Part shown: positions 1 through 5,626 of the stretch, one piece after another | Numbering within the stretch: the stretch's first letter is position 1 | Layout of the letters: every line of letters starts with the position of its first letter | Assembly (NCBI GenBank): GCA_030151925.1 | Contig: JASLCY010000405.1 | Location: forward strand, 1-5,972 | Source: Oligoflexus sp. | GTDB lineage: Bacteria; Bdellovibrionota_B; Oligoflexia; Oligoflexales; Oligoflexaceae | Direction: 5' to 3' | Length of the DNA stretch: 5,972 nucleotides | Made by a program: the position numbers and the translations under genes | The notes under the pieces: generated by a model | Database searches by the model: none | The model's input: only the letters and a program-made list of their open reading frames with translations | Told to the model about the DNA's origin: nothing

Positions 1-186
1 AAGAAACTGCACGCGAACCTGGGGATTGGTTTTAACCATCTCCGCCTGAGGACCGAGTTGATCAACAGCTTTTTTGTAATCATCTTCCGAGATGCCTTTG
101 CCATTCACAGTGGCGACGTCTTTAGCGAGCGAAGCGGTGGAAGCGCTTACGAGGGCTAGAGACAACAAAATTTTCGTCAACTTCAT
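1..186 (-). CDS. Secreted parvulin-like peptidyl-prolyl isomerase / periplasmic foldase, N-terminal part (cut by window edge)
   Basis: Only the first 62 codons lie in the window; the frame is open to base 1. The start ATG (184-186) follows an AAAGGA ribosome binding site (194-199) at 7 nt. Residues 1-21 look like a Sec signal peptide: lysines at 2 and 5, a hydrophobic core around 6-14, and a probable signal peptidase I cut after Ser-Leu-Ala (19-21). The mature part begins KDVATVNGKGISEDDYKKAV, and 'VATVNG-x-I-(S/T)-x-x-D' is the usual opening of the SurA/PrsA/PpiC chaperone domain. Proteins of this type fold exported and outer-membrane proteins in the periplasm, and many carry a parvulin prolyl-isomerase domain further on, which cannot be seen here. 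The gene starts 18 nt after the pheT stop, so it is probably co-transcribed with pheST. Family membership is inferred from this short N-terminus; a chaperone lacking the catalytic domain is equally possible. Confidence 0.62.
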   Translation of the reverse strand, partial: MKLTKILLSLALVSASTASLAKDVATVNGKGISEDDYKKAVDQLGPQAEMVKTNPQVRVQFL

Positions 187-204
187 TCAGGTATCCTTTC
201 AATA

Positions 205-2751
205 TTATCGTTGTTCAGCTGATAAGTCGTCCTTCAACCAGCCAAGTAATGCCTCGAGTTCCTTGTCGACATCCGCGTCGGTGAGCGTCTTGTCCTCGGC
301 TTGGAAGGTAAGCGTGAACGCCATGCTTTTCTTGCCTTCGGGGAGATTCTGACCTTGATAGATGTCGAAGAGCCTTTGATCCTTAAGATACTTGCGGCGC
401 TTGAAATTTACGAAGCTTTTCATGAAGGCATCGTAAGAAGTCGCGGCAGGTACCATAAGGGCGACGTCGCGCGTCGACGGCGGGAAACGCAAATTCCCTG
501 AAATATAACTGGTTTTCTCGCTATGCGCGGCGAGGATCGGTTCCAGCTCCAGCTCGAAGAGGGTCGGGGCCGCGTCGAGCTCGTAGGCCTTGGCGGTCCG
601 GGGGTGCAGCTCTCCGAGCCATCCCAAATATTCGCCCTTCGCGGTCAGGACGCGGGCCGCAGCGCCAGGGTGGAGCCATGGGAAGTCCTTCGCATCCACC
701 GCTTCGAACTTGAGGGAGCGGATGCCGAGCCCGGCGAGCCACTGCGTGATGAAGGTCTTGCCGTGATAGAAGCCCGCATCTTCCGCGGCGCGATCCCAGG
801 TCTTGGGTTGATAAGCCGCGTCGATGATAGCCGCGACCCGGGTTTTCTCGATCGGCCTATCATCCTTGCGAGCCTTCACCGGAATGTGTCGGCCCTGCTC
901 CTTGAGGGAAACGTAGGAAGCGCTCAGATCGCCGGGCAAGGATTTCGGCTCGTGGAAACTGCGGGCGAGCTCGAAGAGCTTCGAGCCCTTCAAACCGTTC
1001 CGGCGGTTCTGCGCCAGCGCCTGGATCAAGCCGACGGCGAGCGTGCTGCGCATGAACCTGTGGTGCTCGACCAGGGGATTCACCAGCTTCACGACCGCGG
1101 CGAGCGGATGGCCCTTGCTAAGACCGAGATGCTCGAGATCCTGCGCGCCCATGAACGGGAACGAGATCGTCTCGTGCAGGCCGATCTGCGCGAGCTGGAC
1201 TTTGCTCTGGTCGATGAAGTCGATCAGAGGATGCTCGGGCAGCGCTCCGATCTCCATCTTCGGCAGAGTGAAAGGGATCTTGTCGTAACCGTAGAGGCGC
1301 GTGACCTCCTCGATCAGATCCACCTCGCGTTCGATGTCGTGACGCCAGCTCGGGGCCGTAGCCTTGAGGGAAGCCTCGTTTTGCGCCGCGATCTTGAAGC
1401 CGAGGCGTTCGAGATAAGCGGCGGCGTCCTTGGTCTTGAGGTCCTTGATGCCGCTGATGCGCTGCAGGCGATCGATGCGGAGGTCTATCGTCTTGGGCGC
1501 GAACGGCTTCGCATACTGATCGACGAGAGTCCCGGCGATGCGCGGGCTCGGGACGTCGGCGCTCACGTTCTTCTTATAGTCTTCCGTGCCCTGCGCGATC
1601 AGCTGCGCGACGCGGCGGGCGACCCAGGCGATGTTCTCGACGTCGATGCCGCGCTCGAAGCGATGCGAGGCCTCGGTGTGCAAGGCGAAGCGTTTGCCGG
1701 TCTTGCGCACGAGCGAGGGATTGAACTGGGCGACCTCGATGATGAGCTGGCTCGTATCGCTCTTGATCTCCGAATTCGCGCCGCCCATGATGCCGGCGAG
1801 GCCGATCGCCTTGCCGGCGTCGGCGATCACGATATCCGAGGCTTCGAGCCTTCGTTCCTGCTCGTCGAGCGTCTTCAGCGTCTCGCCGGCCTTCGCGCGG
1901 CGCACGTGGATGGTCCCGCCGCCGACGTCCCGCACGTCGTAAGCGTGGTTCGGCTGCCCGCTCTCGAGCATCGCATAGTTGGTCGCGTCGACCAGGATAT
2001 TGATCGGGCGCATGCCCGCGTATTGGAGGCGGCGCTGCATCCATTGCGGCGAGGGGACCGCCCGCACGTCCGCGACGTAAAGCGCCGCGAAACGCGCGCT
2101 GTCGTCGCCATCGTCGATCCGCACCTTCACGTGGTTTTCGCTCTTCAGCGAAGCGTCGACGCCGAGCTTGCTCTCCGCGGGGACCTTCAGCGGCTTGCCG
2201 AGTTTCGCCGCGATGTCGCGCGCGAGGCCGATGAGGCCGAGGCAGTCGCTGCGGTTGGGCGTGAGGCCGATCTCGATGATCGTGTCGTTCATATGGAAAT
2301 ATTCGGCGACGGAGGAGCCGATCTTCGCCGCAGCCGGGAATTCGATGATGCCGTCGTGGCCGCCGGAGAGCCCCAGCTCCTCTTCGCTGCAGAGCATGCC
2401 GAAGGATTTCTCGCCGCGGATCTTGCTCTCCTTGATCTTGAAATCGCCGGGCAGGGTCGAGCCGATCGTCGCCACCGCGACCTTGATGCCGGCGCGGGCG
2501 TTGGGGGCGCCGCAGACGATGCTGAGCGGTTCGCCCTTGCCGATATCCACCTGCGTGAGGCGGAGCTTGTCGGCGTTCGGATGCTGCTTCGCTTCCAGGA
2601 TCTCGCCGATCACGACTTCGCCGGAGAGCGGCTTCTTCTCCTGCACGCCTTCCACCTCGAGGCCGATCGAGGTGAGGGTCTTGCTCAGTTGATCCACCGA
2701 AACGTCGCGGAGGTCGATATAATCATTCAGCCAGTTGAGAGATACGAGCAT
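205..2751 (-). CDS. pheT: Phenylalanyl-tRNA synthetase beta subunit
   Basis: PheT is the large subunit of the cytosolic alpha2-beta2 enzyme that charges tRNA-Phe; it carries tRNA binding and the editing site that hydrolyses Tyr-tRNA-Phe. The 848 residues are complete. An EMAP-like OB-fold tRNA-binding domain lies at about 42-150 (HPNADKLRL at 57-65, KIRGEKSFGMLCSEEELGL at 110-128). The B3/B4 editing domain lies at about 215-380 (SGQPNHAYD at 264-272, IMGG at 321-324, TEASHRFERGID at 359-370). B5 is at about 415-490 (PSWRHDIEREVDLIEEV at 467-483), followed by a catalytic-like core, and the C-terminal FDX-ACB anticodon-binding domain is at about 753-848 (PPSTRDVALMV, LFDIYQG). It is somewhat longer than E. 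coli PheT (795 residues); much of the excess seems to lie in a charged stretch at about 604-636. The ATG start follows GAGG (2761-2764) at 9 nt. It begins 18 nt after pheS, the usual pheST order. Identity is secure. Confidence 0.97.
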   Translation of the reverse strand: MLVSLNWLNDYIDLRDVSVDQLSKTLTSIGLEVEGVQEKKPLSGEVVIGEILEAKQHPNADKLRLTQVDIGKGEPLSIVCGAPNARAGIKVAVATIGSTLPGDFKIKESKIRGEKSFGMLCSEEELGLSGGHDGIIEFPAAAKIGSSVAEYFHMNDTIIEIGLTPNRSDCLGLIGLARDIAAKLGKPLKVPAESKLGVDASLKSENHVKVRIDDGDDSARFAALYVADVRAVPSPQWMQRRLQYAGMRPINILVDATNYAMLESGQPNHAYDVRDVGGGTIHVRRAKAGETLKTLDEQERRLEASDIVIADAGKAIGLAGIMGGANSEIKSDTSQLIIEVAQFNPSLVRKTGKRFALHTEASHRFERGIDVENIAWVARRVAQLIAQGTEDYKKNVSADVPSPRIAGTLVDQYAKPFAPKTIDLRIDRLQRISGIKDLKTKDAAAYLERLGFKIAAQNEASLKATAPSWRHDIEREVDLIEEVTRLYGYDKIPFTLPKMEIGALPEHPLIDFIDQSKVQLAQIGLHETISFPFMGAQDLEHLGLSKGHPLAAVVKLVNPLVEHHRFMRSTLAVGLIQALAQNRRNGLKGSKLFELARSFHEPKSLPGDLSASYVSLKEQGRHIPVKARKDDRPIEKTRVAAIIDAAYQPKTWDRAAEDAGFYHGKTFITQWLAGLGIRSLKFEAVDAKDFPWLHPGAAARVLTAKGEYLGWLGELHPRTAKAYELDAAPTLFELELEPILAAHSEKTSYISGNLRFPPSTRDVALMVPAATSYDAFMKSFVNFKRRKYLKDQRLFDIYQGQNLPEGKKSMAFTLTFQAEDKTLTDADVDKELEALLGWLKDDLSAEQR

Positions 2752-2769
2752 AACGGTTGGCCTCGCGTG

Positions 2770-3819
2770 TTAAGGAAGGATAGGGAATTGACTGAGGAAC
2801 TGCTGGTCGCCCTCAAAGAGCTGGCGCAGGTCCGCGAGGTCGTAACGCAGCATGGCGATGCGGTCGATGCCGAAACCGAAGGCGAAGCCGGTATATTTCT
2901 CGCTGTCCATGCCGAGCTTCTCGAAGACGTTCGGATGGATCATGCCGAGGCCGCCGATCTCGAGCCAGCCGGTCTCCTTGCAGATGCGGCAGCCCTTGCC
3001 GCGGCACGACACGCACTGGAGGTCGAATTCCGCGCCCGGCTCCACGAAGGGGAAGAAGCTCGGCCGCAGGCGGATCGAGAGGTCCTGGCCGAAGATCGCC
3101 TTGAGGAAACGATCGACGATGCCTTTCATATCGCCCATGCCGATGCCCTCGTCGACGACGAAACCTTCGATCTGGTGGAACATCGGGGTGTGCGTGAGGT
3201 CGGAGTCGCAGCGGTAGGTGCGGCCCGGAGCCACCACGCGCATCGGCACCTGCTCGTGCATCATCGCGTGGATCTGGATGTTGGACGTGTGCGTGCGGAG
3301 GATGGTATGCACGCGGTCCGCGACGAAGAACGTATCCTGCATGTCGCGCGCCGGGTGGTCGGCCTTGAAGTTCAGGGCCTCGAAGTTATAGAAATCGAGA
3401 TCGATCTCGGGGCCGTCGTAGACCGTGAAGCCGAGCTTGCGGAACTCGGAGAGCATGATGCGGCGCATGAGGGTCACGGGATGCAGCGACCCTTGCAGCG
3501 CGCTGGTCGGCAGCGAGATATCGAGCTTGTAGTGGCTGAGGCTCGCGTCGAGGGCGCTGGCTTCGGCTTTTTCCTTCAGCTGGGCGAGGCCGGCCTCGAG
3601 GCCCTGGCGCAGTTCGTTGATGACTTTGCCGGCGGCCGGTTTCTCTTCTTTCGACAGGCTCTTGAGGGATTCCATCAAAGCCGTCACGGAGCCTTTGCGG
3701 CCCAGGTATTTGATGCGAAGATCCTCCACACCCTTCTGATCGAGGTCCGCTTTGGTGTCGGCCTGAAACTCCTCTTTGATCGCGGCGATCTGCTTCAGGC
3801 AACTCTCAAGCTGTGACAT
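2770..3819 (-). CDS. pheS: Phenylalanyl-tRNA synthetase alpha subunit
   Basis: PheS is the catalytic subunit of phenylalanyl-tRNA synthetase, a class II enzyme that activates phenylalanine with ATP and transfers it to tRNA-Phe. From the chosen start (MSQLESCLKQ) the protein has 349 residues. The N-terminal 95 or so form the helical coiled-coil arm that contacts tRNA. The class II core follows: motif 1 around 110-130 (GSLHPVTLMRRIM), motif 2 around 200-225 (GRTYRCDSDLTHTPMFHQIEG), RPSFFPFVEPGAEFD at 252-266, and motif 3 GFGIDRIAMLRY at 315-326. A four-cysteine insert, CVSCRGKGCRIC (269-280), is a zinc-knuckle-like element seen in only some PheS proteins. The frame is open upstream to 3852, but the ATG at 3819 is preferred because GGAGGG (3828-3833) sits 8 nt before it and the extra 11 residues would be encoded by the terminator U-tract and stem. 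The aminotransferase terminator lies directly upstream, so the source of transcription is unclear. Confidence 0.97.
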   Translation of the reverse strand: MSQLESCLKQIAAIKEEFQADTKADLDQKGVEDLRIKYLGRKGSVTALMESLKSLSKEEKPAAGKVINELRQGLEAGLAQLKEKAEASALDASLSHYKLDISLPTSALQGSLHPVTLMRRIMLSEFRKLGFTVYDGPEIDLDFYNFEALNFKADHPARDMQDTFFVADRVHTILRTHTSNIQIHAMMHEQVPMRVVAPGRTYRCDSDLTHTPMFHQIEGFVVDEGIGMGDMKGIVDRFLKAIFGQDLSIRLRPSFFPFVEPGAEFDLQCVSCRGKGCRICKETGWLEIGGLGMIHPNVFEKLGMDSEKYTGFAFGFGIDRIAMLRYDLADLRQLFEGDQQFLSQFPILP

Positions 3820-3827
3820 GGGATCTT

Positions 3828-3833
3828 CCCTCC
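3828..3833 (-). promoter_or_regulatory. pheS ribosome binding site (decides the start)
   Basis: On the minus strand GGAGGG lies 8 nt before the ATG at 3819, an excellent Shine-Dalgarno match at normal spacing. It rules against the upstream in-frame ATG at 3852, which falls in the terminator stem. The stretch GGGAAGATCCC between site and start can form a small 4-bp hairpin that overlaps the edge of the site; whether this matters for translation is unknown. Confidence 0.8.
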
Positions 3834-3835
3834 AG

Positions 3836-3870
3836 AAAAAAATGGGGCGCACAGCATCGAGTCGTGCGCC
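3836..3870 (-). terminator. Intrinsic terminator of the aminotransferase gene, abutting the pheS leader
   Basis: On the minus strand a perfect 7-bp stem, GGCGCAC (3864-3870) with GTGCGCC (3846-3852), encloses an 11-nt loop and is followed by CCA and seven T (3836-3842). This is a textbook rho-independent terminator. It begins 23 nt after the aminotransferase stop codon. Its T-run ends 2 nt before the pheS Shine-Dalgarno site, so a promoter for pheST cannot fit between the two. It may act as a plain terminator with pheST promoted from within or upstream of it, or as a partial or regulated terminator of pheST. Confidence 0.88.
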
Positions 3871-3893
3871 TTGCAGCTTCCTTCATCCGGCAC

Positions 3894-5105
3894 TCAAGAG
3901 TGGCGAACCGCGCCGATGGCGACGAGAGCTTCGCCGAGACGCTTCAATCCTTCGATCAAAGTCTCTTCGGAAACGGCGTAACTCAAACGCACAAAGCCTG
4001 GCGTACCAAAGGCTTCTCCCGGTACCATCGCGACGTGATATGTCTCTAGCAGTTTCTGACTGAAGTCAAGGCTATTATCGTTCGCGTAGAGCTCGGATTT
4101 GGCGAGGACTTTACGGATATCGATGTAGACGTAAAAGGCGCCGTTCGGCGGGAGAATCGAGATCTCGGGATATCTCTTCAATTGCGTCACGGCGATGTCG
4201 CGGCGCTTCTTAAGGATGACCATCTTGTCGGCCATAAGTTTGCGACCCTGGCGCAGAGCTTCTTCCGCGGCGGCTTCGACAAAAGGCGGCATGCAGGTCG
4301 AAGATTGAGTCTGCAGCGTTCGCACCAGAGCCGCTACGTTCGAAGGACCGGCCATGTAACCGACTCGCCAAGCCGTCATGGCAAAACCCTTCGAAAAGCC
4401 GTTTACGATAATGACCCTGTCACGAATAGCGGGACATAGAGTCGCAATCGAATAAGCAGGGCCATCGAACGACATGTATTCGTAAATCTCATCCGAGATG
4501 ATCCACCAGGTCTTGTCCTGGAGATAGGCGCCGAGAGCCTCGAGCTCGGCTTTGGGAATGACATATCCGCCGGGATTGTTAGGCGAACAGAGGATGATAG
4601 CCTTCGTGCGCGGCGTCACATAGGGTTGGATCATGTCCGGCGTGAGACGCGGGGCGGAGTGGTCCTTCGGCAGAGGGATGATCACGGGTTTACCGCCCGC
4701 GGCGATCACATGCTCCGTGTAGCTCACCCAGTAAGGTGCGGGAATCAGGACCTCATCGCCTTCGTTGAAGCAGGCGAGGGCCAGATGGAAGAGGATTTCC
4801 TTGGCGCCGATCCCCACCACGATCTGGTCCGGAGTGTAGGTCAGCTGGTTTTCGCTCAGGAGTTTCGCGGCGAGCGCCTTCCTCAGCGGCAGCCCGCCCC
4901 CCGGCGTCCCGTAGCGGGTTTTGCCGGCTTCGATAGCCTTGATTCCGGCCATTGCGATGGGTTCAGGCGTCGGGAAATCCGGTTCGCCCACCGAGAAATT
5001 GATGATCTTGTGCCCGAGGTCCGAGAGTTCCTTGGCCTTGGTGTTCAATGCGACTGTGGGGGAAGGCTTGAGCTGCGCTATTCGCTGGGACAAAGTCGGT
5101 AGCAT
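3894..5105 (-). CDS. Pyridoxal-phosphate aminotransferase, class I, aspartate aminotransferase type
   Basis: The 403-residue protein is a cytosolic fold-type I PLP enzyme that moves an amino group between an amino acid and a 2-oxo acid, most likely aspartate and 2-oxoglutarate. Visible family marks are GEPDFPTP (40-47), PYWVSY (124-129), SPNNPGG (174-180, with the cofactor-contacting Asn), DEIYEY (205-210, with the Asp that pairs with the pyridine nitrogen), SKGFAMTAWRVGY (238-250, with Lys239 as Schiff-base lysine) and FVRLSYA (371-377, with Arg373 for the substrate carboxylate). These fit the I-gamma subgroup. Lys102 in the AKE segment aligns with the lysine that recognises the acidic side chain in the Thermus enzyme, which supports aspartate; prephenate or aromatic activity cannot be excluded. 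The frame is open to 5285, but MLPTLSQRIA at 5105 matches the family N-terminus and has a good ribosome binding site. It has its own probable promoter and a strong terminator, so it is probably monocistronic. Confidence 0.92.
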   Translation of the reverse strand: MLPTLSQRIAQLKPSPTVALNTKAKELSDLGHKIINFSVGEPDFPTPEPIAMAGIKAIEAGKTRYGTPGGGLPLRKALAAKLLSENQLTYTPDQIVVGIGAKEILFHLALACFNEGDEVLIPAPYWVSYTEHVIAAGGKPVIIPLPKDHSAPRLTPDMIQPYVTPRTKAIILCSPNNPGGYVIPKAELEALGAYLQDKTWWIISDEIYEYMSFDGPAYSIATLCPAIRDRVIIVNGFSKGFAMTAWRVGYMAGPSNVAALVRTLQTQSSTCMPPFVEAAAEEALRQGRKLMADKMVILKKRRDIAVTQLKRYPEISILPPNGAFYVYIDIRKVLAKSELYANDNSLDFSQKLLETYHVAMVPGEAFGTPGFVRLSYAVSEETLIEGLKRLGEALVAIGAVRHS

Positions 5106-5111
5106 CGGATG

Positions 5112-5117
5112 TTCCTG
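5112..5117 (-). promoter_or_regulatory. Aminotransferase ribosome binding site (decides the start)
   Basis: CAGGAA on the minus strand lies 6 nt before the ATG at 5105. It fixes this start instead of the 60-residue in-frame extension to 5285, which would begin inside the 6S RNA and run through the probable promoter. Confidence 0.7.
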
Positions 5118-5165
5118 TCCGGGAAGTTGCACGATCCATCTCGTCACGTATTGATGCGACGTCCA

Positions 5166-5193
5166 ATAATAAGGAACCGTGCGGCTGGGGCAA
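5166..5193 (-). promoter_or_regulatory. Probable sigma-70-type promoter of the aminotransferase gene
   Basis: On the minus strand TTGCCC (5188-5193; 4 of 6 to the -35 consensus) and TATTAT (5166-5171; 5 of 6 to the -10 consensus) are 16 nt apart. Transcription would start near 5159, giving a leader of about 54 nt before the ATG at 5105. The promoter lies downstream of the 6S RNA, so the aminotransferase need not be expressed from the 6S promoter. Read by eye. Confidence 0.5.
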
Positions 5194-5235
5194 GGAAAAC
5201 CTGAGAATACCGGCGAAAAACTGAGCAGGAAGGTT

Positions 5236-5437
5236 GGAACGTGCCGACCGTCAACGATCGTTTCGGGTAGCAAAGGAGAACCCACCGCAGTCAGGTGGGT
5301 GTCCTACTGTGAGCTTCAGGCTTCCGTGTTAGTTGCGATATACGCCTCGGCATGCACACCACTCACAGACGACGAACTCCCTATAATAAAAGCATCGGTT
5401 CACCTGCATAACCCGGGACGATCCGTCGACACATTCC
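5236..5437 (-). ncRNA. ssrS: 6S RNA (regulator of RNA polymerase)
   Basis: 6S RNA is a stable, roughly 180-200 nt RNA that mimics an open promoter and sequesters housekeeping RNA polymerase holoenzyme, chiefly in stationary phase. This copy is about 202 nt. Its ends form an unbroken 13-bp helix: GGAAUGUGUCGAC (5425-5437) pairs with GUCGGCACGUUCC (5236-5248), with two G-U pairs at positions where the complement differs. A further helix pairs GAUCGU (5418-5423) with ACGAUC (5256-5261). The 5' side of the central bubble reads GAACCGAUGCUUUUAUUAUA (5382-5401), close to the E. coli GAGCCGAUAUUU segment. Toward the apex are CUGUGAGU/GCUCACAG (5361-5368 with 5307-5314), GGUGUGCAUGCC (5349-5360) and GGAAGCCUGAAGC (5313-5325), like GGUGAGCAUGC and AGAAGCCUUAAAAC in E. 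coli. Next come GGACACCCACC and a 7-bp hairpin (5280-5300), matching the conserved GACAC-x-CACC hairpin before GGGUUC. The order and spacing of all elements agree with 6S. The exact ends are inferred from the helix. A loosely -10-like TAATTT (5444-5449) is correctly placed upstream, but no good -35 is visible. Confidence 0.9.
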
Positions 5438-5497
5438 TCGGCTAAATTAACAGACTTGGCTGACAACGTGTAGCCTTTTTCGCCCGCGGGTCGAAAT

Positions 5498-5524
5498 ACG
5501 TCATATATATCATGTAATTGACGT
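5498..5524. repeat. AT-rich inverted repeat, possible operator or upstream promoter element
   Basis: ACGTCA (5498-5503) and its reverse complement TGACGT (5519-5524) flank a 15-nt spacer that is almost all A and T (TATATATCATGTAAT). The repeat lies about 60-90 nt upstream of the inferred 6S RNA start and about 17 nt before the -35 of the rsmI promoter, so it could be a regulator site for either. Six-base arms can arise by chance, and no known regulator box is recognised. Confidence 0.35.
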
Positions 5525-5540
5525 GTATTCCTTCCCTGGG

Positions 5541-5570
5541 TTGAAAAAGCCTTGACCCCTGTGCTAAAAA
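5541..5570 (+). promoter_or_regulatory. Probable promoter of rsmI
   Basis: TTGAAA (5541-5546) and TAAAAA (5565-5570) are 18 nt apart, and a TG one base before the -10 (TGTGC then TAAAAA) gives an extended -10 look. Transcription would start near 5577, about 50 nt before the GTG. A second -35-like TTGACC at 5552 has no good partner -10 except TCAATT (5575-5580). Read by eye. Confidence 0.4.
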
Positions 5571-5626
5571 AGCGTCAATTCTATGCGTTTTTCGCTCCCG
5601 AACGACGCCAACCCTTGAGAGTCCCC

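Noticed and set aside
523..3816. A 1097-codon open frame on the plus strand opposite pheT and pheS
   Set aside because: It is wholly antisense to two certain genes, has no recognisable motif, and is rich in Arg, Glu, Ala, Leu and Asp as expected when GC-biased codons are read on the other strand. Long antisense open frames of this kind are common in GC-rich genomes.
3807..3886. A short frame (ATG at 3886) before pheS with two adjacent Phe codons, as a pheL-like leader peptide
   Set aside because: The two Phe codons come from the terminator T-run itself, the frame runs over the pheS ribosome binding site and start, and no Phe-rich cluster precedes the terminator.
5106..5285. A 60-residue N-terminal extension of the aminotransferase
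   Set aside because: The extension would start within the 6S RNA and cover the probable promoter, has no similarity to the family, and the ATG at 5105 has a good ribosome binding site and the standard N-terminus.
5382..5387. A perfect TATAAT on the plus strand, as if a promoter for a rightward transcript
   Set aside because: It has no -35 partner and falls in the central bubble of the 6S RNA, where the conserved AU-rich stretch of the RNA explains it.
5457..5480. GGCT...AGCC followed by five T on the plus strand, resembling a small terminator
   Set aside because: The stem is only 4 bp and no plus-strand transcription unit is seen upstream to terminate.
5583..5618. An 11-codon open frame (ATG at 5583) in the rsmI leader, as a possible leader peptide
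   Set aside because: It starts a few bases from the inferred transcription start, has no ribosome binding site and shows no codon bias suggestive of attenuation.
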